A DNA stretch of 29,246 bases. It comes from Schoenoplectus triqueter. Lineage: Eukaryota; Streptophyta; Magnoliopsida; Poales; Cyperaceae. The translations under genes were made by a program, and so were the position numbers. Below are positions 1-9,728 of this stretch, piece after piece. The notes beneath the pieces are model-generated. The model was not told where the DNA came from and did not search any database. It saw only the letters and a program-made list of their open reading frames with translations. Within the stretch, counting starts at the first letter, position 1; every line of letters begins with the position of its first letter. The stretch is from assembly GCA_964058805.1 (NCBI GenBank), contig CAXKVV010001779.1:1-29246 (forward strand), in the 5' to 3' direction.

Positions 1-416
1 TGGTAATTCTGGAATGGGAATCTAACAATTGAAGGTGGCAGCGGCATGGACAAAGCCGGCGGCGCCACCTCTTGCCCCGTAGACTCAACGGTGCTGCTCA
101 GGCTACTCGGACTATCAACGCCGGTAGAGGCGGTGGCGTTAGCTGCGGCCGCTGTTGCGGCGGCCGTGAATGTATCCGAGTAAGGAAAATTAGTCTTTGC
201 TTTTGGGCCGCGAAACTCACGGGCGGCGGCGTCATAGGCACGTGCAGCCTCCTCAGCAGTGTCAAAAGTGCCGAGCCAGACACGGCTCTTCTTCCCTGGG
301 TCCCTTATCTCAGCCGCATAGCGGCCCCACGGCCTCTTGCGAACTCCTCTGTAGTGCACCGCTTTAGCTCCGGAAATGGCCGGCGCCGGAGCAGTAGCCT
401 TATCTTTAGGTGCCAT
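1..416 (-). CDS. AP2/ERF transcription factor, ERF group VIII (ERF9/ERF11-like), 3' end outside window
   Basis: A nuclear DNA-binding regulator of the ethylene-response-factor family. Translation from the ATG at 416-414 stays open to the window edge, giving 138 residues. After a short Ala/Pro-rich N-terminus, residues 22-79 form one complete AP2 domain: it starts [19 protein letters not shown], continues with [16 protein letters not shown] and ends in [16 protein letters not shown] at the DNA-contact strand is the ERF type, which binds GCC boxes, not the DREB type. A Ser-rich segment with SSTVES and a later RFPF follow, as in ERF9/ERF11-type repressors. Those proteins end in an EAR (LxLxL) repression motif, which would lie before position 1 and is not seen, so repressor activity is inferred. 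No intron appears in the visible part, as is usual for this group. The family call is secure; the subgroup is likely. Confidence 0.95.
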   Translation of the reverse strand, partial: MAPKDKATAPAPAISGAKAVHYRGVRKRPWGRYAAEIRDPGKKSRVWLGTFDTAEEAARAYDAAAREFRGPKAKTNFPYSDTFTAAATAAAANATASTGVDSPSSLSSTVESTGQEVAPPALSMPLPPSIVRFPFQNY

Positions 417-423
417 TGTTAGA

Positions 424-1388
424 GTCAGTGTTTTTGTTTCTTAGAATTGTTCTCCTTTGTTTAATTGAATAATGGATTGCTTTTGCGCTGAATAGGAAGG
501 GAGAAGAAAGCGTTGATTTATAGATGCGTGGGGGCATGGTAATGAGTTTCGTAAAATATTGGCGGTGAGATTAAAAAAATGTCAAAAAAGCCCGCTGAGG
601 AGCGGCCGGAATTGATTAAGAGACGAGTAGTTAAATTAATTTTAAAAATCTCAGCGCAGTCATTGAGCTGTTTGACTGTTTCCTGGCCGCCGCCCTCTTC
701 TCTCAATTCGGTAAATTTTGGAAAAATCAACGATCTTATCATACCAATTTACCTTAACTGGAGGAGTCCATTAATTTGTATGTACAAGACTCTCTCACCC
801 ATAAAATTGGTTCATCGCTGAATTTTTACCTGTCGTATTTGGAGGATCAGAAGTACTTGGGAAGTGCAAAATGCTCCTCAAGCCAGAGAAATGGAATCGT
901 CCAGTTAGAACGCAATGGAGATTGGAATTTCATTGAGAGCAGCCACGCTGGTCCCAGACCGCCAGTGGTGATGGTGAGACTAGACACACACGGATCTAGG
1001 CAGTTGAGACATGTTTTGAGGGGCGGGACCCATTAGTCGGTGAGACGGAACCATCAGAGTGTCATTTTTTGTGGGTAGTTTTCTCGAAAAAAAAATGAAA
1101 CAAAGGAGAGAACAGAAAGCGGACACGTGGGCCGCGTCAAATCTCGGGCGCGTCTCGCTTTCCTGTCTCCCACCGTGCTAGCGTTACCTCAAATTGACGG
1201 CGTCAAAGTTGTATTATTTATTTCTGTTATGGATATTTTGTGAGTTAAACGGACCCCAGAATTGTTTTTTTTTTTGTTTTTTCGGTCACTAAGACACATC
1301 ATTTCCCGGGGAAAAGCTACAAATTGCACTGATAAATCAATGAAATTTTAAAATCTTACGAAATAACTACAGTATTAGATTTGTACAT
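424..1388 (-). promoter_or_regulatory. ERF upstream region with possible GCC-core, W-box and G-box motifs
   Basis: No gene is supported in this stretch. It is more GC-rich than the DNA to its right. It carries GCCGCCGCC at 686-694 (core of the GCC box bound by ERFs), TTGACT near 672 (W-box core for WRKY factors) and CACGTG at 1124-1129 (G-box/ABRE core) within a GC-rich patch. Such short motifs also occur by chance, so their use is inference. The region stops at the retrotransposon LTR that begins at 1389. Confidence 0.4.
516..523 (-). promoter_or_regulatory. Probable TATA box of the ERF gene
   Basis: The minus strand reads CTATAAAT here, 100 bases upstream of the ERF start codon. That leaves room for a leader of about 65-75 bases. 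Sequence and spacing both fit a plant core promoter, and no competing TATA motif lies nearer the start. Confidence 0.6.
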
Positions 1389-1520
1389 TGTTAGAAAATA
1401 TGCTCGTGATTCTCTAGTGAACCTCTAATAAAAAATTAGATTATTTTGATACATGTTGTCGATCATCCAGAGAGACAATCCTGTTAATCATCAGATTCCT
1501 ACAAGCCTTTCAGCAATCTT
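1389..1520 (-). repeat. LTR terminal segment, same orientation as the right-hand LTR
   Basis: This segment starts TGTTAGAAAAT and stays alignable by eye to 9995-10133, sharing tracts such as ATTAGATTAT, GATACATG/GATCCATA and GTTAATCATCA/GTTGATCACCA. On the minus strand it is the LTR 3' end (...CTAACA). It stops at the LTR position where the neighbouring inverted segment also breaks. Confidence 0.7.
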
Positions 1521-1920
1521 TGTTGAAATTAATTATTATTAATTACAACATGTATGGACTTATATATAATAAATATATATTATATAATGAATTATCAAAT
1601 TTTACTCGTTATGAGGTGATCAAATTATGTATTATTAATCGGGTTTAATATGTGTCATGAGAAGTATGCCCTTGAATGTGTAGAATGTGAACCCGTTAAG
1701 AGGGGATTTGGATCTGATATAGACTCGCTAAGAAATAACTGATGGTCCAGTTATGGAGTCCATTATATACTGGAAGACTGTTGATTTTCAAGATAATTCC
1801 TCATTCTCTGTTTTCTTACACCTTTTTGTTTTCCAACATAATTTAATTACTCTCTCAAGACCGTGTTCCAGTAGAGACGAAAAATTGTCTGTCATAGTAC
1901 TCTCAATCGCTCCATCGGAT
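1521..1920 (+). repeat. LTR outer segment in inverted orientation
   Basis: It starts TGTTGAAATTAAT, which is the LTR terminus opposite to the one at 1389, and runs to CTCCATCGGAT. It matches the reverse complement of the right LTR from 10660 down to about 10140, sharing GATAATTCCTCATTCT, GAGACGAAAAATTGTCTG and CTCAATCGCTCCATCGGAT. It is about 400 bp against about 520 bp in the right copy. The difference is a roughly 130-bp AT-rich tract present only on the right, with a hairpin at 10431-10485. Confidence 0.75.
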
Positions 1921-2236
1921 TAGAAGTGAGCTATATGTATCTGAAATATCTATATTTATAATCGAGTACTCTTTACTATGTTGCCTTAATCTTTTATGTC
2001 ATCATCCAATTTCATTAATTAATCATATTTATAAAGACTTATGTAGTATTCGTCTCATAAAGTAAAAACTAAACTAACACAAATCACTATACAAATATAA
2101 CTGAATGACATAAATTATGAAGGAGATGTATAGTTTGAAAATTACTTACAATGTGAGCGATATGTAATAATCCTCTGTAACATATAAGAACATGAAATAT
2201 AAATACAAACTCTCACTCAATCTAATAATCCCCTGT

Positions 2237-2239
<3 letters not shown>
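1921..2239. other. AT-rich stretch without a gene
   Basis: No coding sequence is seen. A near-identical 20-base string (AATAATCCYCTGTAACATAT) occurs at about 2166 and again at about 2225, a local direct duplication next to the TA tract. The DNA lies between the rearranged LTR and the foldback elements and may be retroelement tail sequence. Confidence 0.4.

Positions 2240-2240
<1 letters not shown>

Positions 2241-2294
<54 letters not shown>
2241..2294. repeat. (TA)n microsatellite
   Basis: About 27 uninterrupted TA units directly adjoin the first foldback element. Shorter TA tracts lie on its other side (2698-2714) and beyond the second foldback (3131-3139). Confidence 0.95.
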
Positions 2295-2297
<3 letters not shown>

Positions 2298-2697
2298 TGA
2301 GGCTATGGTGCTTCGCGAAGCACAAAACCTCCCGTGCTTCGCGTCCGTATCTCGAATTTGAAAGTTCATACGCCCGATCCAAACCGTTGAACATGATCTT
2401 CATATTGAACTATCTTTGGAGATCAAAATTTATATTTTTTTGAATTTTTTTGCTATTTTTTAGATGGGTACAAAATCGCTAGTTTTGGATGGTGCAGAAA
2501 TCGTTAGATCAGCAAATTTTATACTCATTTAAAAAATAGCAAAAAAATTCAAAAAAATATAAAATTTGATCTCCAAAGATATTTCAATATGAAGATCATG
2601 TTCAACGGTTTGGATCGAGCGTATGAACTTTCAAATTCGACATACGGACGCGAAGCACGGGAGGTTTTGTGCTTCGCGAAGCACCATAGCCTCACTC

Positions 2698-2700
<3 letters not shown>
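2292..2700. mobile_element. Foldback MITE A flanked by TA tracts
   Basis: Nearly the whole of this 409-bp segment is one inverted repeat. The left arm starts ATAGAGTGAGGCTATGGTGC and the right arm ends with its reverse complement; pairing continues through ACCGTTGAACATGATCTTCA to an apex near 2497 with a loop of about 24 bases. Each arm also carries the perfect 16-bp palindrome GTGCTTCGCGAAGCAC (2308-2323, 2669-2684). It has no ORF. TA on both sides fits a TA target site, as in mariner/Stowaway-type MITEs or microsatellite-targeting Micron-type elements, but the termini are not ones I can assign to a named family. Confidence 0.85.
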
Positions 2701-2713
<13 letters not shown>

Positions 2714-2736
<23 letters not shown>

Positions 2737-3131
2737 TGGAGATACCGTGAGGTTAACTCAAAAAATATATTAAATCATCTCGAAATTTTAATTTATCATT
2801 CTCATTAAATTCTTTATATAAAAATCTTGTGGGATGCAAAAATTTAGAGTGTTTTGAGCTTTTTAAGTCACCGTTTTTTATTTTTTAAAATGATGTTCAA
2901 GTATTGAATATATTATTATTATTTTTAGAGCTGATTTTCAAAAATTAAAAATCACAACTTAAAAAACTCAAAACGCTTCAAATTTTTGCATCCCATGAGA
3001 TTTTCTTATAAAGAATTTTATGAGAATGATAAATTAAAATTTTAAAATGATTTGATATATTTTTTTAAGTTAAACTCACGTAAGGCCTCCGTGAGCTTAA
3101 GCTTACGGTATCTCCACTGTCTCTCTCTCTA
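2714..3131. mobile_element. Foldback MITE B with GA/CT-rich ends
   Basis: This is a second, unrelated inverted repeat. The left arm starts with a (GA)n run and GTGGAGATACCGTGAGG; the right arm ends CGGTATCTCCACTGTCTCTCTCTCT. Pairing continues inward through TTTTAATTTATCATTCTCAT and GGGATGCAAAAATTT to an apex near 2920. The arms are about 200 bp each and slightly diverged. TA tracts bound it (2698-2714, 3131-3139), and the first is shared with foldback A. It interrupts the retroelement just past the end of its pol remnant. Confidence 0.85.
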
Positions 3132-3139
3132 TATATATA

Positions 3140-3490
3140 CCCATATGAGCGACATGCTCATGAAACTATTTGAGTATCAACCCCTTAGTCATTGGATCAG
3201 TAGATCTGCTAGCATGAAAATTGTATCAATATGTTCAACACTTATAAGTCAACTCTGAAACTCTCTCCTTCATAAAAAGGAACCTAATGTCGATATGTTT
3301 GAATTTCGACAAGCTCTTATTGTTGTTATAATACAGTACTGCTAAACTATTATCACAAAATAACTTAAAGTAGTAACTTAATAGTATCCACAATACGCGG
3401 CCCTGTGATAAATTTTCGTAGCCATATTCCATAGTTCGATGCCTCAAAACACGTAATGAATTCGGTTGCCATGGTGGAGGAGACAATCAT
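3140..3490 (-). pseudogene. Ty1/copia RNase H and pol C-terminal remnant
   Basis: Minus-strand translation shows FCDNSLAV followed by an Asn/Lys run and KHIDIRFLF, the copia RNase H core with its catalytic-site CDN motif. Further on comes LADLLTDPMTKGL, a version of the family's ADPLTKGL motif, and FHEHVAHMG. Stops and a frame change separate these pieces (for example after TYKC near 3235, and before FHEHV), so the reading frame is broken. The remnant ends against the TA tract and foldback B. Confidence 0.8.
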
Positions 3491-3604
3491 GATTTGTTTC
3501 GCACTTCTCTAAGAAATAGCTCCTCCAACCAACATAAAAATACAACCGAAAGTTGACTTTAAGTTATCCACCCAAACCGCAAAGTCCAAATCAGTATACC
3601 CAAT

Positions 3605-3710
3605 TGTCTGTTTACAAGTACCTTAGTACTCTTTTATCTGTTGTATCCGATCGCCGATATGTGAACATGTGATTCTTCATTTTTTACAAGTACCTTAGTA
3701 CTTTTTTGTC
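3605..3710. repeat. Short direct repeat inside the pol remnant
   Basis: The string TTTACAAGTACCTTAGTACT occurs twice, near 3610 and 3685, about 75 bases apart and each followed by a T-rich stretch. It looks like a local tandem duplication after the element died. Confidence 0.7.
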
Positions 3711-4055
3711 TGTTTTTCAGTGATTCATATCAGGATTACTGAGAAAGAGACCAAGCATTCATGTGATATACGCAATATATGAACGCGTTCACAGTTGAGC
3801 ATACATAACACTTTCTATTAAAGAAGCATTTGGAATCTGATGTATTTCTTATTTCTCGAGTTCAGCTTTTGGGCACTGATCAAGACTAAACTTATCTCCT
3901 TTAGCAACATGGATATTTTCTGGTTTATATTTTTCCATTCCATATCGCTTGAAAATTTTATCGATAAATTTCTTCTGTGAAAGTCCTAAAATACCCTTTA
4001 TTTCGATCTCTATGTATTTTAAAGCCTAACACATATGGTTCTTCGCCAAGATCTT

Positions 4056-4334
4056 TCATATTAAAATTCTTAAAAAAAAATTATTAGTTTTACGCATCAT
4101 ATTTTTATAGTTACTGGCAAGTAATATGTCATCGAAATATAAAACCAGAAATATAAACTTACTCCCACTGAATTTGTTATATATACATTCATCAACCAAA
4201 TTAGTATCAAATCTGAATGAGATAATTACTTGATTAAATTTGAAATACCACTGTATAGACGCTTGTTTGAGTCCATAGATAGACTTCTTTAATTTACAAA
4301 TAATCTCTTTTGAGTCCTTAAACTCGTAATTCAA
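4056..4334 (-). pseudogene. Ty1/copia reverse transcriptase remnant
   Basis: An open segment of 92 codons shows ICKLKKSIYGLKQA, then LVLYFDDILLASN. These are the copia RT fingers/palm signature and the catalytic box; YFDD stands in place of the usual YVDD. The N-terminal part of the RT is only traceable in broken frames toward 4900, and the frame closes after the catalytic box. Not functional. Confidence 0.85.
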
Positions 4335-4927
4335 GGGTCATGACATATAAATATATTCATCAATGTCGCCTTTGAGAAATACAGTCTTAACGTCCATCTG
4401 ATGTAACTCAACGTCAAAGTGTGCCACTAAATCCGTGATCATTCTAAAAGAATGTTTCATTAACACAGACGAGAAAATTTTCATAAAGTCAATATTTTTT
4501 GTGTAAATCTTTTAGCTACAAGTCGTGTTTTATATCTTTACCATATTACATTCTGAATCCTTTTTTGTGTTAAATAACCATTTATAACTAAAAGGTTTCG
4601 CACATTCAGGTAAAAGGACGATATTCTAGACTTTGTTATCATACGTTGACTTCATTTTCTCATCTATGACTTTTGGTCCATTTATAAGAATTCACACTTT
4701 TTAAATCCTAACGGAGAGTGAGGGGATCATCCTCCATCATGCCAATGTTGAATTTTTTTTGAAAGAATACAATATAATCATTATATATTGTGGTTCTTCT
4801 CTCTCTGGTAGACCGTCTTAGAGGCACTGCTTCTAGAGGTTCTTGTGGTTGTCTAGGTTTCTCTTCAATATCAACATTGTCTTATTCCAGATTCTCTTAT
4901 ATTTCTAAACATTCATTAATTATTGGT

Positions 4928-5164
4928 TCATTCACCATAGGATATTCTAATTACAATTGGTACCAATGTGGGTTCCTCTTGTATAGGAGAATCCTGTAAT
5001 TCTTCAAATATAATTTGTTTTTTATTTTCTCTCTGAACCATAACATCCTCAAAGAACTTAACTGTATTTATCTCGAAAATTATTTCATTAGTGGGATCAT
5101 AAAATTTATAACCACGGGACCTTTTCTGTATATCTGATAAAATAGCAGCCAGTAGTCCTTTCAT
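4928..5164 (-). pseudogene. Ty1/copia integrase-RT linker remnant
   Basis: The minus-strand frame contains RSRGYKFYDPTNEIIFEI followed by VKFFED. This is the conserved region downstream of the copia integrase core (GYKxYDP...RDVxFxE). It lies between the integrase and RT remnants in the expected order and is bounded by stops. Confidence 0.75.
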
Positions 5165-5243
5165 CCAACTTCTTCTCTTATGGCCTATAAGGCAAAGATT
5201 CAGCAGAACAACCCCAAATTCTAAAATATTGAGGACTAGGTTT

Positions 5244-5735
5244 TCATCCAGTCCACAACTTATATGAAGTTTTGTTTTCTGACATAGTCGGTACCCAATT
5301 TAAAATATATGTTGTTGTCTTAATTGCTTCTCCCCAAATGTTCAATAGAAGCGAGGTATGAGAAATCATACATCGCATCATCTCCATTAATGTTCGATTG
5401 TGTCTTTCAGCCATACCATTCATTATCGATGAACTCGGCATTGTATACAGTGGCACAATACCATTATCCTCTAAGAATTTAGTAGAAGGTCCTGGATGTT
5501 GCTCTCCTAAGCCATCAGAGGGACCGTAGTATTCACCATCACAATCTGACCTGACGCTTTTAATGAAAATGATAAAATATACATGATCATTCCTAATTGT
5601 CGTAGGGAATGGTCTGCATATATTCGTATGTATCAGTTTAAGAACATTCATCATACGATTGGCTGTATATTTGTGCAAGCTTATTTGTTTGCTCTTAGCA
5701 CATTCAATGCACGGACCAAGGTCCGATATGTTCAA
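5244..5735 (-). pseudogene. Ty1/copia integrase remnant with catalytic change and internal deletion
   Basis: This 163-codon open segment begins with the Cys pair of the integrase zinc finger (GPCIECAKSKQ). It then shows LIHTNICRPF where the family has a catalytic Asp (HTDICGP), so the first acidic residue of the DDE triad is Asn here. The stretch before RSDCDGEYYG is far shorter than usual, which indicates a deletion of roughly 40-50 codons in the core. The Glu of the triad survives within AERHNRTLMEMMRCM. The segment ends in SYKLWTG, as expected. It cannot encode an active enzyme. Confidence 0.85.
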
Positions 5736-6189
5736 GGACCGCAGTATTTCACTTTGAACAAGATGTATAATTCTCTGTTGAGAAATATGACATAAACGCT
5801 TGTGCCAAAGTACAGCTAAATCCTGATGTGTTAATTTTTATCTAACATTTTGAGTTTCATTATTCAAGGCCTTAGTATAGAAAATAATAGTATCTAAATC
5901 ATAAAGATTTTCTATAACTAATAGAAAATCAGAAGCAACCATATTGGAGTGTCGATACAAACTAAACTTTTCATCTCCAAATGAACAAGAAAAAACCTAA
6001 TTTTTCCATCGCAAAAATAAAAATTAAGTTCCGTCTAAAAGACGGTACAACAAAAATATCAAACAAATTCAAATATAAATCAGTTTTCATAAGTAATCTA
6101 AAATGTCATATGGCTTCAACTTATGTCTTATTATCATCGCCTATATAGATGTATATTTCACCATCTCTTGTCTTATGGTAACTTCGGCA

Positions 6190-6240
6190 ACCTGCATAGA
6201 CACATATATGTGAGTGGTTGCACCCGAATCTATCCACCGT
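6190..6240 (-). pseudogene. Ty1/copia aspartic protease active-site remnant
   Basis: Minus-strand codons from 6236 downward read WIDSGATTHIYV, the copia protease active-site motif (D-S/T-G-A followed by a nearby His). It sits upstream of the integrase remnant, giving the order PR-INT-RT-RH. Flanking frames are closed, so only the motif can be supported. Confidence 0.8.
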
Positions 6241-6999
6241 GTGTCTATTGAAACTGAAACTGAATTAACTTATTCACAACAGTCATCATACTATTCTTCA
6301 TGTAATTATCCCATTCTTACTAAATTCCTATCCTAATAATAAATGAAAATTACATAAAATTCTAAGAATGATACATATATGTGTGACATGTAAGTCATCA
6401 AAATAAAAAATAATTCATGGGATACCTTAGGCCGCTTACACACATCATTCATTCATGCATTATAATTTTCACATAATGCAATAGGGTCATATTATTTCAT
6501 ATTCCATCTGCAAAAAAAAGTTATGCACGTAATACAAGACAGGCTTCCTAACTACGACGCCCCTTTTAGGGCGGGGGTTCAGGGGAATGCACCCCCTAGG
6601 AATATTTTTTGCAAAACCGTCAGTTTACATAACCGACAACATTTTAATCTTGACATAATTCAAAAATAACAACAGCGGAATATATATCAGAAATTTGCAC
6701 TTTCTTTAACATAATCATAAATTTTGATAATTAATCATATATAATTAGAAAACTACTTTGTTGGCCAATGAGTTTCTGAAATACTTTAATTTTTTGAATT
6801 CTAATAAACTGATAAATTTGATTTTCAAAACTAATTTGCCAATCTTGTTTTTTATTTATGGAATTTCAATTCTAATAAACATATCCACATATTTTTAAAT
6901 TATTCATAAACTATTTGATTAAAAGAATAAATCAAAAAAATATGAAATTCTGAGAAATTTTCGAATTAGTCATCAGATCTTAACAGTTGAAATAGAGTA
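6241..6999 (-). other. Retroelement leader/gag region, no readable gag
   Basis: About 750 bases between the protease motif and the primer binding site are where gag should lie. No gag domain or CCHC knuckle is visible. A GC-rich patch with two C/G-block hairpin possibilities lies at about 6555-6600, in contrast to the AT-rich surroundings. The gag gene is deleted or unrecognisable. Confidence 0.45.
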
Positions 7000-7012
7000 G
7001 GCTCTGATATCA
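7000..7012 (-). other. Retroelement primer binding site (tRNA-iMet type), copy 1
   Basis: The minus strand reads TGATATCAGAGCC, one base from TGGTATCAGAGCC, the complement of the plant initiator Met-tRNA 3' end. It adjoins an LTR end remnant (7015-7075), which fixes the orientation of the pol remnant. Confidence 0.8.
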
Positions 7013-7014
7013 AT

Positions 7015-7075
7015 TATTAGAAGATTTTAGATTGTGATTCTCTAATCATAAAATAAATTATCTAGATCCATGTGT
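7015..7075 (-). repeat. Truncated LTR end
   Basis: TTAGAAGATTTTAGATTGTGATTCTC...TTATCTAGATCCATG matches the LTR terminus at 9997-10065. Similarity stops after about 60 bases and unrelated DNA follows, so this LTR is truncated. Confidence 0.7.
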
Positions 7076-7080
7076 TAACC

Positions 7081-7625
7081 TTTGAAATATTGACAAGAAT
7101 AAATTTAAAAAAAAGAAGGGAAAAAGACGAGAAAGCAGAAATAGACCCAAATGATATAATCCCAATTTAATTGGGAATATCTTGCCAAATTCAGTGTAAT
7201 GAGTGTATATAGCACTGTTATTAATGGAATGAACAATAGATATGAAATTAAGAAGGCGCTAGATATTATTGATGTCATGCTTTCTAACAAACGTAAAATC
7301 ATGATTTATAACACTTATGTTGACTGGACAAGTTTCTATATGACATGATTTTTAAAAATAAACCTGATGCTATAACATGCGCCGCTTTTATAAACAGGTC
7401 ATATAAGAGAATGTCAGAAAGATGAAATTGGGAAGGCGTTGGATTTTTCTTGATGACGTGTTTTCCATATGTATTAAGCCTAGCCTCTGTTATGACTTGC
7501 AACACTTACAGTCTTACACACTTATTTTATAAGAAAAGTGAAATTGAAAAAGCACTTCTTCCTAACTAGTATTAAAATCTTGATGTCTCCATGTACATGG
7601 CTTAAATGCAATAGGGCCAGTCCTG
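7081..7625. repeat. Degenerate tandem repeat, no gene
   Basis: Units starting ATGAAATTAAGAAGGCG (about 7240), ATGAAATTGGGAAGGCG (about 7420) and GTGAAATTGAAAAAGCA (about 7538) recur. Each is followed by a CTTGATG-like string, and the first two also by a TTATAACACTTA/TTGCAACACTTA string. Spacing varies between about 120 and 180 bases. Short open frames here look random. Confidence 0.5.
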
Positions 7626-8302
7626 GTTTAGTACTTTAATAAAATACATAAATACACAAATAGATATGAATATATAGTATGGATATCAAAACAAAATATG
7701 CCGGCATGACTATAAGAAATACATGATATGAATTTGAGTAAGTGCAATACGAAATTATTATAAAAATATAAATATGTCGAATAAATATAACATGAATATA
7801 TAAATATAAATTGTGTATGTAAATACATTATGCTGATATGATTTACAAATACAACGCGAAAATAATTATTATGTATCGGATATGATTATAAAGCGATACA
7901 TAGATATAATATGGATATATGATATAATACATGACATAATAGTATAATATAATACTATGATATGATATAATAATATAAAATAATATATGATATAGTATAA
8001 TTATATGATATAGCATAATAATATAATATACTAATATAGTATGACATGCTATAATAATATAATAAACTATAACAATATAATATAATATAATATAATATAA
8101 TATAATAATACAATGATATACATATAATGTAAACATGATATGATATAATATAGTAAGACAATATGATATTATATAATAATATGACATAAATAAAATGATA
8201 TGACAATAGTAAATATATAATATAATATGATAATATGAAATAATATAATAACATGATACAATATATAATATGATATGATATGTTATAACAATATGATATA
8301 AT
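7626..8302. repeat. AT-rich DNA grading into TATAA/TATGA low-complexity array
   Basis: From about 7905 the sequence is almost only A, T and scattered G/C in five-base steps such as ATGAT, ATAAT and ATATA. The long Tyr/Ile-rich open frames in this zone come from this composition and are not genes. It is interrupted at 8303 by a TIR element and resumes at 9729. Confidence 0.85.
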
Positions 8303-9433
8303 CTAGGGGTCCGTTTGGCAAATCAAGGAATAGGTTTGGAAGATTGGTAATTTTGGAAAAGTGATATAATAGTATTTTTCTTGGAAGAGTGGTATTCTTG
8401 ACTATTCGGAAGAGCGAAAATATCGTTTGGCAGTTGTTACTTAGAATAGTTAAAATATGAATAATTATGATATTACTAATGATAATGATGATGATAATAA
8501 TAATAATAGTAAAATAATAATCATAATAGTAAGATAATAATAATAATAAAGTAATAAAAAATAATCATAATAAATAATAATATTATAATAGTAATATAAT
8601 AAAAATATAAACATAATCATAATATAGTAATATAATAATAAAAAATTATAATAATAATAAGTAATCATAATTTTAATAATATAATCATAATATAATAATC
8701 ATAATCATAATCATGATAATAATAATAATTATAGTCATAATCATAATAATATAACCATAATCATAATCATAATAATATAATAATAATAATATAATCATAA
8801 TCATAAAAATAATTATAATAATATAATAATAAATTAATCATAAATATAATCAACATATAATAATATAATACAACATAATAAATAATAAAAAAATAATAAA
8901 AAATAATCATAATAAATAATAATAATATTATAATAGTAATATAATAAAAATATAAACATAATCATAATATAGTAATATTATAATAAAAATTATAATTACA
9001 ATCATAATTATAATAATATAATAATAATAAGTAATCATAATTTTAATAATATAATCATAATATAATAATCATCATCATAATCAATAATAAAAATATAATC
9101 ATAATCATAAAAAATAATAAATAATTATAATTATAATAATATAATAATAAATTAATCATAAATATAATCAACATATAATAATATAATACAACATAATAAA
9201 ATAATAATAAAGTAATAATAATCAGAATTATAATCATCATAATATAATAATATAATAATAAATAATCTTGATCATAATAATATAATAATAAAATAATTAT
9301 ATTTATATTCATAATATAATAATATAATTTTAAAATTATATTTATAATAATAATAAATAATATAATAATACTAATGGTAGCGATAATATAATAACAATAA
9401 TGATAATAATAATTTAATAATAATAACATAATG

Positions 9434-9469
<36 letters not shown>

Positions 9470-9728
9470 TATAATCATAAATATAATATAATAATATAAT
9501 AATACTAAATCTTAATCATAATCATAATATGATAATATAATATAATCAAACAATATTCGCTATTCTGACGAGAGCTAAACCGGTATTCCACCTATAAGTT
9601 GGTATACCGGATTAGCACTATTCCGCACTCTTCTACTTAGTCTAAAATTCATTTGGCAAATTAATTCATCGGAATAGCTATTATATTCTAACTTTTTGCT
9701 ATTCCATTGAGTGCCAAACACTCCCTAG
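8303..9728. mobile_element. TIR-bounded element filled with TAA-type microsatellite
   Basis: The ends are CTAGGGGTCCGTTTGGCA and TGCCAAACACTCCCTAG, near-perfect terminal inverted repeats. About 150 bp of unique sequence lies inside each end, and GTTTGGCA or its complement recurs subterminally on both sides. The TIR resembles the GTTTGG-containing ends of hAT and PIF/Harbinger MITEs; CTAG at both ends makes the target duplication ambiguous. The core (about 8455-9545) is trinucleotide-type repeat. No transposase is present. The element sits inside a TATAA-type array. Confidence 0.7.
8455..9545. repeat. TAA/TCATAA-type microsatellite with internal duplication
   Basis: About 1.1 kb of TAATAA, TCATAA and related units. 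A stretch starting near 8560 (CATAATAAATAATAATATTA...) recurs near 8890, and another at about 8815 recurs near 9125, so a unit of roughly 310-335 bp is tandemly duplicated inside the array. All open frames here are compositional artefacts. Confidence 0.85.

Noticed and set aside
72..422. Plus-strand open frame over the ERF gene
   Set aside because: It lies antisense to the AP2 domain coding region. The minus strand gives a complete, conserved AP2 domain, so this frame is a shadow of GC-rich coding DNA.
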